Origin: Bacillus multifaciens
GTDB lineage: Bacteria; Bacillota; Bacilli; Bacillales; Bacillaceae_G
Length of the DNA stretch: 64,000 bases
Assembly: GCF_030756675.1 (NCBI RefSeq)
Contig: NZ_JAVBXD010000007.1
Span: forward strand, 89,364-153,363
Reading direction: 5' to 3'
Position numbers and translations under genes: made by a program. The notes under the pieces were generated by a model, which searched no databases, had not been told where the DNA came from, and saw only the letters and a program-made list of their open reading frames with translations. Of the stretch, positions 45,800 to 53,663 are shown in pieces. Numbering within the stretch: position 1 is the stretch's first letter; each line of letters starts with the position of its first letter.

Positions 45800-46429
45800 A
45801 TGTTCAAGAAGTTAGTAGTAGGAGCATTAGCAGCTGGTTTTGCATTAACTGGAGGATTGGGAACAATATCAGCAAGTGCAGAAAAAGATTATACGATTAA
45901 ATCGTTCGAGTATTTATCTGTAGATGAACAGAATGTGGGCACTTTGGCCAAAGTGAATAACCAATCTAACAAAGACATAAAAGTAACTATAGTTTTACCT
46001 AAACAGAATGACAAGGGAGATTGGTTAGCTTACGGTTTTACGAGCAAAGAAGCCTTGGATGCTTTTATTGAAAAAGATAAGAAAAGCTTTAAAAATGTAA
46101 CACCGCCTCAACATGAAAATGTAATAAAGCCTCTAGGAAGCGGTCCTGGAAGTACCGATTTCTATGAGCATAGCAATAAAGGTGGACAGTATATTTATTG
46201 GAGCAGTGGATTTACAAACTTATCTTCTAGCTGGAATGACAGAATTTCCTCCTTAAGTACGGCGTCACCTTCTGCAAGCTATGCAACGACACTATGGGAG
46301 CATACTTCATCTCAAGGATATGGCCAAGGAGTCTTGTTTAGACATTATGAGTGGTATGGTAAAACTGCTAATATGGATGCGTTTTGGAATGATAGAGCTT
46401 CAGCAATTCAAATCACGAAGAATCCATGA
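45800..46429 (+). CDS. Secreted protein with beta/gamma-crystallin-like repeats
   Basis: 209 residues with a clear signal peptide (about 1-27, cleavage after ISASA). The N-terminal mature part (about 30-105) is not recognised. The C-terminal half has two similar segments, FYEHSNKGGQYIYWSSG...SWNDRISSL and LWEHTSSQGYGQGVLFRHYEW...FWNDRASAI, in the pattern of crystallin Greek-key motifs or I36-type peptidase inhibitors. RBS AGAGGAG. No disulphide cysteines. Probably extracellular with a binding or inhibitory role, but that is inference. Confidence 0.72.
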   Translation: MFKKLVVGALAAGFALTGGLGTISASAEKDYTIKSFEYLSVDEQNVGTLAKVNNQSNKDIKVTIVLPKQNDKGDWLAYGFTSKEALDAFIEKDKKSFKNVTPPQHENVIKPLGSGPGSTDFYEHSNKGGQYIYWSSGFTNLSSSWNDRISSLSTASPSASYATTLWEHTSSQGYGQGVLFRHYEWYGKTANMDAFWNDRASAIQITKNP

Positions 46430-46540
46430 TAATAATAATAATAATGAAAGATTCCAATTGATCAAATAAAGAAGTTTTAAAAACACCTTTATTATTCGTA
46501 AACAAATAGTGAACCTTATAACAACCTACTTATAAAAAGA

Positions 46541-46594
46541 AAACCTGTATCAAGAATTACTCAGTAATTTCACGATACAGGTTTCTTTTATTAT
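46541..46594. repeat. Hairpin cassette flank, right copy
   Basis: AAACCTGTATC...GAATTACT / AGTAATTT...GATACAGGTTT with T tracts on both strands; differs from the left copy at only a few positions. It also serves as terminator for the crystallin-like gene and the convergent SDR gene. A short ATAATA microsatellite sits just after the upstream stop codon. Confidence 0.82.
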
Positions 46595-46614
46595 ATAATC
46601 AACTACTACTTCAT

Positions 46615-47370
46615 TTAATTTCGCAAAAATCCACCTTCTGAGTTCATCACTTGCCCCGTAATCCACTTCGCATCGTCACTCGCAAGAAATGCCACGATGC
46701 GTGCTGCATCTTCCGGCATACCGATGCGGCCCATTAAAAATTTAGGCAAAAGGTGTTTTCTAATTTCATCATTCATCCAAGTTGAATCCGTTGGTCCTGG
46801 GTTTACCGCGTTAACTGTAATTCCTAAAGGAGCAAGCTCTGCCGATAACGACTTTGTAAAAGCGGTAATCGCTCCCTTCGTTGCAGCGTATGCTAATTCC
46901 CCAATCATCGGTCCTAATTCTTGCCCGGATGTCATATTAATAATTCTTCCGCCATCGCTATTCGATTTCTCATAACGACGAGCAAATTCCACGCAAAGAA
47001 GAAAAGTTGCTCTCATATTCACTGTATAATGGTTATCAAGTATATGAGCATCTAACGCAGCATATCCATCACTTGTTGAATATGCTGCGTTATTCACTAA
47101 AATCGACAGAGAACCAAGCCGCTTTGAAACAGTCTCCATGATTGTAAATGCAGCATTTGCATCTGATAGGTCAATTTCTAAACCGTCACAGCGAACGCCG
47201 CATTCCAACATCTCTTTTTGAAATGTCTCTGGCCAACTAGCCTCAGACTGCCAATGCGTAAAGAAAATATCGATACCTTGAGAAGCCAATTCACGGCATA
47301 TAGCCGCGCCAATCCCTCTTGGACTACTTACCCCTGTTATAAGAGCAACTTTATTTTGTACATTCGTCAT
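46615..47370 (-). CDS. Short-chain dehydrogenase/reductase (SDR)
   Basis: NAD(P)-dependent oxidoreductase, 251 residues. Seen: cofactor motif TGVSSPRGIGAA, NNAAYSTSDG, catalytic Ser in MTSGQE and Tyr/Lys in YAATKGA, then NAVNPGPTDSTWM and the C-terminal ITGQVMNSEGG. Closest in style to 3-oxoacyl-ACP reductase-like proteins; the substrate is unknown. RBS AGGGGGAA on the minus strand. Stands alone; terminates in the right flank hairpin. Confidence 0.92.
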   Translation of the reverse strand: MTNVQNKVALITGVSSPRGIGAAICRELASQGIDIFFTHWQSEASWPETFQKEMLECGVRCDGLEIDLSDANAAFTIMETVSKRLGSLSILVNNAAYSTSDGYAALDAHILDNHYTVNMRATFLLCVEFARRYEKSNSDGGRIINMTSGQELGPMIGELAYAATKGAITAFTKSLSAELAPLGITVNAVNPGPTDSTWMNDEIRKHLLPKFLMGRIGMPEDAARIVAFLASDDAKWITGQVMNSEGGFLRN

Positions 47371-47827
47371 TTTCTATTCCCCCTAATAAATAGGGACACG
47401 ATGATATGTGTAAATAGAGATGTATTACTCTCATCACAAATAAAAGCCGATACACACAGGTATCCGCCTAGTAAATGGAACGATCACTCCACACCATGCA
47501 TCCCTTGTATGATTATCTTCAATAAATAGACATACTTCACCCTTGATAGTTATAGGACAAGTATTCTATTCATTTCATTTCGTAATCATTACAAGATTTG
47601 CCACATGTAGAATCTCAATTCCCCTTTCATTACATCTCTACCATTATTATACTTTTATTGCTAGTAATAAGCAATCTATTGATTTATGAATGTGCCGATC
47701 GTTGCCTATCACCTCTCGTTCCATACTTACTCCTTTACTCGCTTTGCATAGGAATTTATCCGTCGCAAAGCGAATTCCAGTAATAAGCTGAATCTATGTT
47801 TGTTTATCAAGGGGGCTACGTCTATCT
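47371..47827. other. Intergenic region without a supported gene
   Basis: 457 bp between two minus-strand genes. A weak hairpin GCCGATAC / GTATCCGC with a T tract on the minus strand lies near 47446-47468, possibly ending a short unknown transcript. The open frames on the plus strand (47598-47783 and the tail of 47218-47529) have no ribosome sites and are ignored. Confidence 0.5.
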
Positions 47828-49246
47828 TCAATCCAAATCAAAAATCCGATTTTTAATAGAATCAATTTCATTCGCAGTCAACATGTAAGAAATATAAATG
47901 ACAGGTGCCCTTGTATCTGATAATTGGCAGTTACTAATAATAAAATCATATTTCATATTATAATTTGGTATCCTATCTATATTTACATTTTCCCCTAAGC
48001 TTTGTTTTAACTTCCTATAAATAAGATTTTTTTCAACGGTAGTCCCAGAAAGTACAAGCACAATGTTGATTTCATTACAGATGGAGTTAAGAATGGCAGT
48101 TGCATGAGAGGCGATATATTTTATTTCATCTTTCGTAAATTGTTTATCATTGTTTGTTTCATTCCAACGGGAAATGAGAGATACATTTTCCTTATAATTT
48201 CGTAATAATATACTGTCCGAACAATGGATCGGATCAAAAATATGACTAATTGAGAAATTAAGCTCTCTGGAGATACATACCTTATAAAAATATGGAATGA
48301 CTTCCACTGTTAATTTTCCCTTTAGTTCACTCGATAATGGATTGCCTATTAAAAGAGTATCAATGAAATTCATGAACTTTTTATAAATCTCCTGATTATA
48401 TTCCCTTACATATTCAATCGTTACCTTTCCCTGTGAACCTGTGTTTATTAATCCAAAAAATAAAAATAAATGCAGGGCATCTCTTTCATACTTTGAAAAA
48501 TCGATTTTATAATAATTCTCAATTTCTGTAATGATTTCATTGAGGCACTTTAATTGCTTGTCGCTATAGATAGGCATGCATGTTATCTCTTTCGATACAC
48601 AATGTCTATTAAAAAATCGATTAATAAAAACAAACACAATACTGCGTAATAATAAAATATCCATAGGAACTTCGCTGTGATAGAGAATCGCTAACACTTT
48701 TTTTCTTAATTCAATCGGTATGAAAGGTTGATCTGAAAATTGTTGGGTAAAGTAAAAGAAAGCAATATAATAATATCTTATATTGATTTCATCTCCTTCT
48801 AGTTGAAGATCCCTGAATTTAATATTTAACCCGCTTTTATTTAACATTTTATTATAATCTTTTAAATGGGTTCTCAAAGTTAACTTATTCATATATAAAA
48901 TTTGAGACCATTTTTCTAATGTGTAATACTTATTATGAAAGATTTCTAACATCACCCTATAAAGAGTACTTTCTGTCAAATAAGAATCAATCACAGATAA
49001 TACCGACTCTTCCACCGGTTTGATTAAAATGTATCCTCTCGTTTTCACACTAATAATTCCCCAGTTCTCAGGCAATTGCTTTCTTAATTGTGAAATATCA
49101 TTCCTAATTGTTCGTGTCGAGCACTGCAACTGATCTGCAAGCTTTTGAGACGATACGAATTTTTTCTCATTATTTAAAGATTCGAGTATCGCAATTTGTC
49201 TTTTTATTGCTTTATCATCTATTAAACTACAAATAAAATTATGCAT
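47828..49246 (-). CDS. AtxA/Mga-like PRD-containing transcriptional regulator
   Basis: 472 residues. Seen: N-terminal helix-turn-helix of the Mga/M-protein trans-acting type (VSSQKLADQLQCSTRTIRNDI, about 31-51), a second HTH about 100-130, two PRD-like regions (about 170-390) and a C-terminal EIIB-like part with SGTTVEKNLIYRKL and YDFIISNCQLSD. This is the layout of B. anthracis AtxA, AcpA and AcpB, at nearly the same length. PRD histidines suggest control by PTS phosphorylation. No obvious target gene is adjacent. RBS AAGGAAAGG. Confidence 0.85.
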   Translation of the reverse strand: MHNFICSLIDDKAIKRQIAILESLNNEKKFVSSQKLADQLQCSTRTIRNDISQLRKQLPENWGIISVKTRGYILIKPVEESVLSVIDSYLTESTLYRVMLEIFHNKYYTLEKWSQILYMNKLTLRTHLKDYNKMLNKSGLNIKFRDLQLEGDEINIRYYYIAFFYFTQQFSDQPFIPIELRKKVLAILYHSEVPMDILLLRSIVFVFINRFFNRHCVSKEITCMPIYSDKQLKCLNEIITEIENYYKIDFSKYERDALHLFLFFGLINTGSQGKVTIEYVREYNQEIYKKFMNFIDTLLIGNPLSSELKGKLTVEVIPYFYKVCISRELNFSISHIFDPIHCSDSILLRNYKENVSLISRWNETNNDKQFTKDEIKYIASHATAILNSICNEINIVLVLSGTTVEKNLIYRKLKQSLGENVNIDRIPNYNMKYDFIISNCQLSDTRAPVIYISYMLTANEIDSIKNRIFDLD

Positions 49247-49700
49247 ACATTTGCCTTTCCTTATAAACCACCTAAAATGTAAACATTAATTATAAATCAA
49301 CATTGTTAATACATGCTAGTTATTAGGATTTTTTATGAATTGTTGATAATTTCCCCATAACATATTATGGTATTTTCTGGCCTTTTGTAGACTTTTCTGC
49401 CACTCAGCATACTATAAACACTACGCCCACAAATCAAATAAGGAAAACGCACTTTTTTTTCAGTTATTAAAGGAAAAAATACTAATTTTACACATTTTAT
49501 GAAGTGATATCCTTATATCAGAAGAGTTATTTGACCAACTTTTCTATTCGTAATGTTATAACATGTATACTTGTTTGGTTCGAAACACGTCATCTAATCA
49601 AACAACATAAAAAGCCATGTTACTCTATTAAGGGTATCGTGGCTTTTTATGTTGGAGCTATATTATATAATGGAATTGAAGGCACTACATTCATAATAAA
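49247..49700. other. Intergenic region upstream of the AtxA-like gene, with one orphan hairpin
   Basis: 454 bp, AT-rich. A hairpin with T tracts on both sides (AAAAAGCCATG / CGTGGCTTTTT, about 49609-49650) belongs to no called gene and may be an attenuator in the AtxA-like leader or end a small RNA. A 71-codon plus-strand frame (49504-49719) runs through both hairpins and is not credible. Confidence 0.5.
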
Positions 49701-49750
49701 AAACGCGATCAATTTCTAATAATTATTTAGGAATTGATCGCGTTTTTTCA
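49700..49750. terminator. Strong hairpin terminator after the AmiS-like gene
   Basis: Stem of about 19 bp AAAACGCGATCAATTTCT / AGGAATTGATCGCGTTTT with T tract on the minus-strand side, just past the AmiS stop. Confidence 0.85.
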
Positions 49751-49769
49751 AATAATTGATAAATTCACT

Positions 49770-50420
49770 TCACTTCGTATTTCCAAACTTTTCAATGGTG
49801 TGCGTATCCATATTGTTATGAACAGTATTTACATTTCCTTTTAGCTTAAACGTACAAACACAGAAATATATAATCGAAAGAATAGATATACATATCCATA
49901 AATTATATACATAAGAAGTTTCCCATACACCTATAAGGGAAAGAAGAGCAGGGCAAGTTAGTGTAACCCATGACTGTACAAAAGCTATTTTTCCAATATA
50001 ATGATTGATGTTCTTTTTCTGTGCATTCGAAATAAAAAATAAGAACCATAGAAATGCCCACATCAACCAAGTTAACGCATTAACGATATCATGAAAATGC
50101 ATAATAGCTACAATCATGTAGAATAGTGCAATAATCGCTACCCAAAGAGAAAACCAGCCTAATCCATCACCCTTCAACCCTGCAATGAAAGTAACTCCTA
50201 CATATAAATAAGTTAAACCAAATAAAAAAGTAGCTGCATATAAATAGACTGTCCAATTACTTTGATCAGATACTACAATTAAATAGAAAGGAATCATAAT
50301 TTGCAATATACCTACAAATATATTAAAAACACCTGCACTCTTTTCGTCCGCTTTTCCTAGCATCACAAGGCTATTTAAAAAGAGCGCTGCACCAGAAAGC
50401 AATAATCCAACATTACCCAT
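49770..50420 (-). CDS. AmiS/UreI family channel
   Basis: Urea/short-chain amide channel family. About 216 residues from ATG 50420; an in-frame TTG at 50441 is too far from any ribosome site. Seen: family start GNVGLLLSGAALFLNSL, GKADEKSAGVFN, six to seven hydrophobic helices and WFSLWVAIIALFYM. No urease or amidase genes are nearby, so its substrate role is not supported by context. Its translation start region is unusual (see the next entry). Confidence 0.85.
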   Translation of the reverse strand: MGNVGLLLSGAALFLNSLVMLGKADEKSAGVFNIFVGILQIMIPFYLIVVSDQSNWTVYLYAATFLFGLTYLYVGVTFIAGLKGDGLGWFSLWVAIIALFYMIVAIMHFHDIVNALTWLMWAFLWFLFFISNAQKKNINHYIGKIAFVQSWVTLTCPALLSLIGVWETSYVYNLWICISILSIIYFCVCTFKLKGNVNTVHNNMDTHTIEKFGNTK

Positions 50421-50468
50421 ATATATTCTTGTGAAAAACAATACTGTTTTTCACAACGATACCTCCTC
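50413..50468 (-). promoter_or_regulatory. AmiS leader: strong RBS, 13-codon upstream ORF and hairpin
   Basis: On the minus strand GAGGAGG is followed after 7 nt by GTG starting the 13-codon frame MKNSIVFHKNIYG, which ends 8 nt inside AmiS in another frame. The same DNA is a perfect 10-bp inverted repeat GTGAAAAACA / TGTTTTTCAC (50431-50454) between that RBS and the AmiS ATG. AmiS itself has no proper ribosome site, so it is probably coupled to the leader or brought close by the hairpin. Confidence 0.6.
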
Positions 50469-50505
50469 ACATCATACATTCATTTTTTCATAGTTTTAAC
50501 AATAA

Positions 50506-50548
50506 AAAGCAATTCCTCTTCTCCAATAACATGTGAGAGGAACTGCTT
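50506..50548 (-). terminator. Intrinsic terminator of the DnaD/DnaB pair
   Basis: AAGCAGTTCCTCT / AGAGGAATTGCTT on the minus strand, then TTTTTATT. The rest of the 290-bp gap between AmiS and the helicase is AT-rich with nothing recognised. Confidence 0.8.
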
Positions 50549-50743
50549 GTATTTAGAAAAATTTACAACAGGCCGTATATAAATTTCCAATTAAGCGCTT
50601 CCAAAAAATATGCATTACGTTATGAAAACGATATCAATATAGTAACAGCATTCAATACAAAAGTAAATAATACAAAAAATAGTAAAATTTAAACGACCAA
50701 AATCAGCGCATACCCATAACTTTGTGTTCTTTCAATCAATACA

Positions 50744-52024
50744 TCACTCCACAAACCGTCCATACTCCTTCAAAAACCTTAGCTTCACAACCCCAACAGG
50801 CCCGTTCCGATGCTTCGCCACATGAATTTCTGTCACATCTTTATACTCTGTTTCCAGATCATAATAATCCTCCCGGTACATGAGCATAATGATATCGGCA
50901 TCTTGTTCAATCTGCCCTGTCTCTCTTAAGTCAGACAAAAGCGGGCGCTTATCGTTTCGCGACTCAACCGCACGAGATAGCTGCGACAGTGCTACGACGC
51001 ACACATTTAAATCACGAGCGAGCAATTTCAGTTTGCGGGAGATTTCACTCATTTCTTGAAACCTATTTCCTCTATATTTTGAATCGCCTGTAATGAGCTG
51101 TAAGTAATCAATGATGACGAGCAGCTTTTTATTCGGATGCTTTCGTTTTAACTTGCGAACTTGCACCCAAATTTCTTGCGTTGTCACGCCTGCTTTATCG
51201 TAAATCTCTAGCGGCAAATCCCCAATTTCCGCAAATGCCTGGCTTGTTTTTTCCCAGTCTTCGATTGTAAAACGGTTCTTCGGATTTTTTAGCCTTTTTC
51301 CTGATACTCCGCCGGTACAGGAAACCATCCGTTTTAACAGTTGCTTATCGCTCATCTCTAAAGAAAACAACCCAACCGCTGCACCTGATTTTGCCGCATG
51401 AAAGGCAATATTTAAAGCAAACGCCGTTTTCCCTACGGAAGGCCGTGCCCCAATCACAACAAACTCGCCATCTTGCAAGCCGCACGTCATCTTATTTAAA
51501 GAAGAAAATCCCGTCTCAATACCAGTAAGTTCTTCTACGTCCTGATGAAGCTCTTCATATAAATCAACTAACGCATCCTTTAAATCAAAATCTAATGTAC
51601 ACTCCACCTCTTCTAGTTCACAAAGAGCTGTAATTGTTTCACCGATTACTTTTTCATCTTTCTCTGCTAGAAGTCGTTCACACATACTTTGCCCCATCAT
51701 TCCGGCCCGGCGCATTTTCCAGGCACTCCGAACAAGCCCCTCGTAATAGGCGAAGTTGGCAGTCGTCGGCACGCTTTCGATAATGTTGACAAAGTACTCA
51801 ATCCCGCCAATTTGCGCCAAAAAAGAAGGATCCATTTTCGAAACGAGCGTCACAAGATCAAGCGGCTGTCCGTCTTCCTCCACTTCCCGTATTACCTTAA
51901 ATATCGCTTGATGCAAAGCCGTAGAAAAGTGGTGCTCCGTCAACCTACATTCTTTAATGAGTTCCCCGTCAAGGAGAAGTGATCCTAATACCGTCTGTTC
52001 CGCTTCGACGTTTTGAATACTCAC
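50744..52024 (-). CDS. DnaB-like replicative helicase, accessory copy
   Basis: Hexameric 5'-3' DNA helicase family. About 426 residues. GTG 52024 is chosen: it has AGAAGGGG 8 nt upstream and forms a GTGA overlap with the DnaD-like stop. Seen: DnaB N-terminal domain (EAEQTVLGSLLLDGELI), Walker A GARPSVGKTAFALN, Walker B LLVIIDYLQLI, and ALSQLSRAVESRNDKRPLLSDLRETG. The main Bacillus replicative helicase (dnaC) lies elsewhere in an rplI operon, so this is probably a second or phage-derived copy. Confidence 0.9.
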   Translation of the reverse strand: MSIQNVEAEQTVLGSLLLDGELIKECRLTEHHFSTALHQAIFKVIREVEEDGQPLDLVTLVSKMDPSFLAQIGGIEYFVNIIESVPTTANFAYYEGLVRSAWKMRRAGMMGQSMCERLLAEKDEKVIGETITALCELEEVECTLDFDLKDALVDLYEELHQDVEELTGIETGFSSLNKMTCGLQDGEFVVIGARPSVGKTAFALNIAFHAAKSGAAVGLFSLEMSDKQLLKRMVSCTGGVSGKRLKNPKNRFTIEDWEKTSQAFAEIGDLPLEIYDKAGVTTQEIWVQVRKLKRKHPNKKLLVIIDYLQLITGDSKYRGNRFQEMSEISRKLKLLARDLNVCVVALSQLSRAVESRNDKRPLLSDLRETGQIEQDADIIMLMYREDYYDLETEYKDVTEIHVAKHRNGPVGVVKLRFLKEYGRFVE

Positions 52025-52860
52025 GGACACCACCCCTTCTCTGCTAAGAACTTCTGCAACTCTTCTTCAGAAGGTACATTTTTCTCCCACTCTTCGCATT
52101 CCTCTAGAAACTGCTCCGTCTCCCGAACAAGAGACGATTCCTTCTTTCGAAACTTCACCGCCGCCTCCTCTACTTCACTCACCTTCGTATATCCCTTTCC
52201 GTGCCAATCTCGCAAAATCCCCTTCACATAAGCAAGCGTACGCTTATTGTTTTCATGAGCAATTTGAAGTGCCTTTAAGACGAGTTCCTCTGACAAATCA
52301 TCTACCCACGCAGTCAGTTCCTCTGCCGTATACGGTGACAAACTGCCAAAGTTTTGTTCATAAAACGTGAATACATTGCTTTCCGAATCTATTTTTTCAT
52401 CTGCTTCACAAATTTTATATTCTTCTTGAGACTCTTCAGCTGGCATACCGAAATGCGCTAACAACAGCGGAATGTTCATCTCTTCCTCTAGACATTTTTG
52501 AAGAAACATCTGAACAAATTGTTTACTTTTCACAGTCTTTAATTCACGAAGGACACATTTCTCAACGTTCGGACTTGTAATCGGATTATAACGAAGCCAA
52601 TTTTGGATATATAACTCCTTCGTTTTCGCATCGTATAAGATCTTTCCATATTCAATAAACCGCTGCAGCAATTTATCAACTGTCTCCCGGTTGTAGCCTG
52701 TTTCCATCTCCGCCAAACGTTTTGGCAACGGATAAATACCACACTGCGTCGTTTTCGAACAAGTCAGCAAATATATGTAAAAATAGCGCTCCTCCGGCGT
52801 TAAGTCCAATACGAAATCATCTTGCCAAAAATTCACCTGTACATTTCGGTATACTGCCAT
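52021..52860 (-). CDS. DnaD-domain replication initiation-like protein
   Basis: Primosome-type protein, 279 residues. Seen: an N-terminal winged helix (about 1-100, FYIYLLTCSKTTQCGIYPLP) and a C-terminal DnaD/DnaB2-like domain (FTFYEQNFGSLSPYTAEEL, ALQIAHENNKRTLAYVKGILRDW) ending with an acidic tail. In phages and in Bacillus such proteins remodel the origin and load the helicase; here it precedes a helicase gene by an overlap, so the pair very likely works together. The repeats upstream at 52.95 kb may be its DNA target. Confidence 0.88.
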   Translation of the reverse strand: MAVYRNVQVNFWQDDFVLDLTPEERYFYIYLLTCSKTTQCGIYPLPKRLAEMETGYNRETVDKLLQRFIEYGKILYDAKTKELYIQNWLRYNPITSPNVEKCVLRELKTVKSKQFVQMFLQKCLEEEMNIPLLLAHFGMPAEESQEEYKICEADEKIDSESNVFTFYEQNFGSLSPYTAEELTAWVDDLSEELVLKALQIAHENNKRTLAYVKGILRDWHGKGYTKVSEVEEAAVKFRKKESSLVRETEQFLEECEEWEKNVPSEEELQKFLAEKGWCP

Positions 52861-52947
52861 ATGTATTCCTCCCGTCTTTAAAATGCCGCTTCTTACTATA
52901 TATAAGGAGGAAAGAAGGAATTTGGTAATTTAATTTTAAATTTTTTT

Positions 52948-53061
52948 GAAATTCTTGTAGTAGTATTTTTTGTTTTTGTTTTTTTGAAATTCTTGTAGTA
53001 GTAGTTTTTTGTTTTTATTTTTTAAAATTCTTGTAGTAGTAGTTCTTTTGTTTTATTAATG
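52948..53061. repeat. Three 38-bp direct repeats with TAG triplets upstream of the DnaD-like gene
   Basis: Units start at 52948, 52986 and 53024, each AAATTCTTGTAGTAGTA followed by a T-rich run with one G. The period is exact. TAG triplets read 5'-3' equal 3'-GAT, the pattern of the DnaA-trio in B. subtilis oriC, but no TTATCCACA box is seen nearby. Placed 90-200 bp upstream of a DnaD/helicase operon, they look like iterons or regulator sites. The rest of the gap 52861-53131 is T-rich without a gene. Confidence 0.8.
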
Positions 53062-53131
53062 ATTTATTACTTGTAAGGGGCCTAGTAGGGGTTTGGTAGG
53101 GGCTGTTAAGAGGGTTTCAATATGCTTTTTC

Positions 53132-53174
53132 AAAAAATGGGACATGAGTAAAAAGTACTCATGTCCCATTTTTT
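53132..53174 (-). terminator. Intrinsic terminator of the radical SAM remnant
   Basis: Perfect 19-bp stem with AAAAAATGGGACATGAG at the left; T tracts on both strands. On the minus strand it overlaps the stop codon of the radical SAM remnant. Confidence 0.9.
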
Positions 53175-53361
53175 ATACGTTTTGTTTCTGTTTTCGTAAT
53201 GCTTTTGGAATATATACACAGAAAGGTTCACTTTCCATGTAATCTCCAGTCATGGCAAAAGCTCTAGAACGCGATCCTCCGCAAACATATCGGAACTCAC
53301 AAATCCCACACTTTCCTTTATACTTGTCCGGGTTACGCGTGTGATTTTCCTCACTTCTTAT
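53173..53361 (-). pseudogene. 3' remnant of a radical SAM/SPASM protein gene
   Basis: The minus strand encodes NPDKYKGKCGICEFRYVCGG, then SRSRAFAMTGDYMESEPFC and a natural stop. This is the C-terminal auxiliary Fe-S (SPASM-type) end of radical SAM proteins of the heme/NirJ-like TIGR04053 group, including four cysteines. The frame closes at 53362, so at least 300 N-terminal residues with the CxxxCxxC motif are missing. The terminator has survived. The lost gene is often a neighbour of anaerobic regulatory genes such as those to the right. Confidence 0.8.
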
Positions 53362-53382
53362 TCATTATCTCTATGTTACATT
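53340..53382 (+). promoter_or_regulatory. Fnr-type site and promoter for the DUF1858-DUF438 pair
   Basis: TGTGATTTTCCTCACT (53340-53355) matches the Bacillus Fnr box TGTGA-N6-TCACT. TACATT at 53377 is a fair -10 that would place the box centre near -41.5, the classic class II activator position. Expression under oxygen limitation is therefore likely. The site lies inside the radical SAM remnant. Confidence 0.72.
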
Positions 53383-53423
53383 GTTCTTGAGAATTAATAT
53401 CATTTATTTCCGAGGTGAGAGTG

Positions 53424-53651
53424 ATGACAAAGATAATTGATTTTAGTCAAACCGTTTGTGATTTGGCTAACAAATACCCTGAAATCATCCCTATCTTAAA
53501 AGAACTAGGCTTTGAACAAATAACGAAACCCGGAATGCTCAACACGGCCGGCCGTGTGATGACTATTCCAAATGGCTGCCGGATGAAGGGAATTTCGTTC
53601 GATGTAGTTAAAAAAACTTTTAAAAATAATGGATTTAACATTAAAGAATAA
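53424..53651 (+). CDS. DUF1858 family small protein
   Basis: 75 residues from ATG 53424, with GAGGTGAG 5-8 nt upstream (in-frame GTG 53415 overlaps that ribosome site). Seen: a compact helical domain with KYPEIIPILKELGFEQI and PNGCRMKGISFDVVKKTF. DUF1858 proteins commonly stand next to DUF438/hemerythrin genes in anaerobic or nitric oxide-response settings. Probably a small redox or partner protein for the next gene. Confidence 0.85.
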   Translation: MTKIIDFSQTVCDLANKYPEIIPILKELGFEQITKPGMLNTAGRVMTIPNGCRMKGISFDVVKKTFKNNGFNIKE

Positions 53652-53663
53652 AGGAGAATTCTT

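Noticed and set aside
47598-47783. 61-codon hydrophobic plus-strand ORF
   Set aside because: No ribosome site or neighbours; hydrophobicity comes from T-rich sequence.
49504-49719. 71-codon plus-strand ORF upstream of the AtxA-like gene
   Set aside because: Passes through two terminator hairpins, has no ribosome site and no recognisable protein features.
52948-53061. CRISPR array reading of the 38-bp repeats
   Set aside because: The units are contiguous without unique spacers and no cas genes are present.
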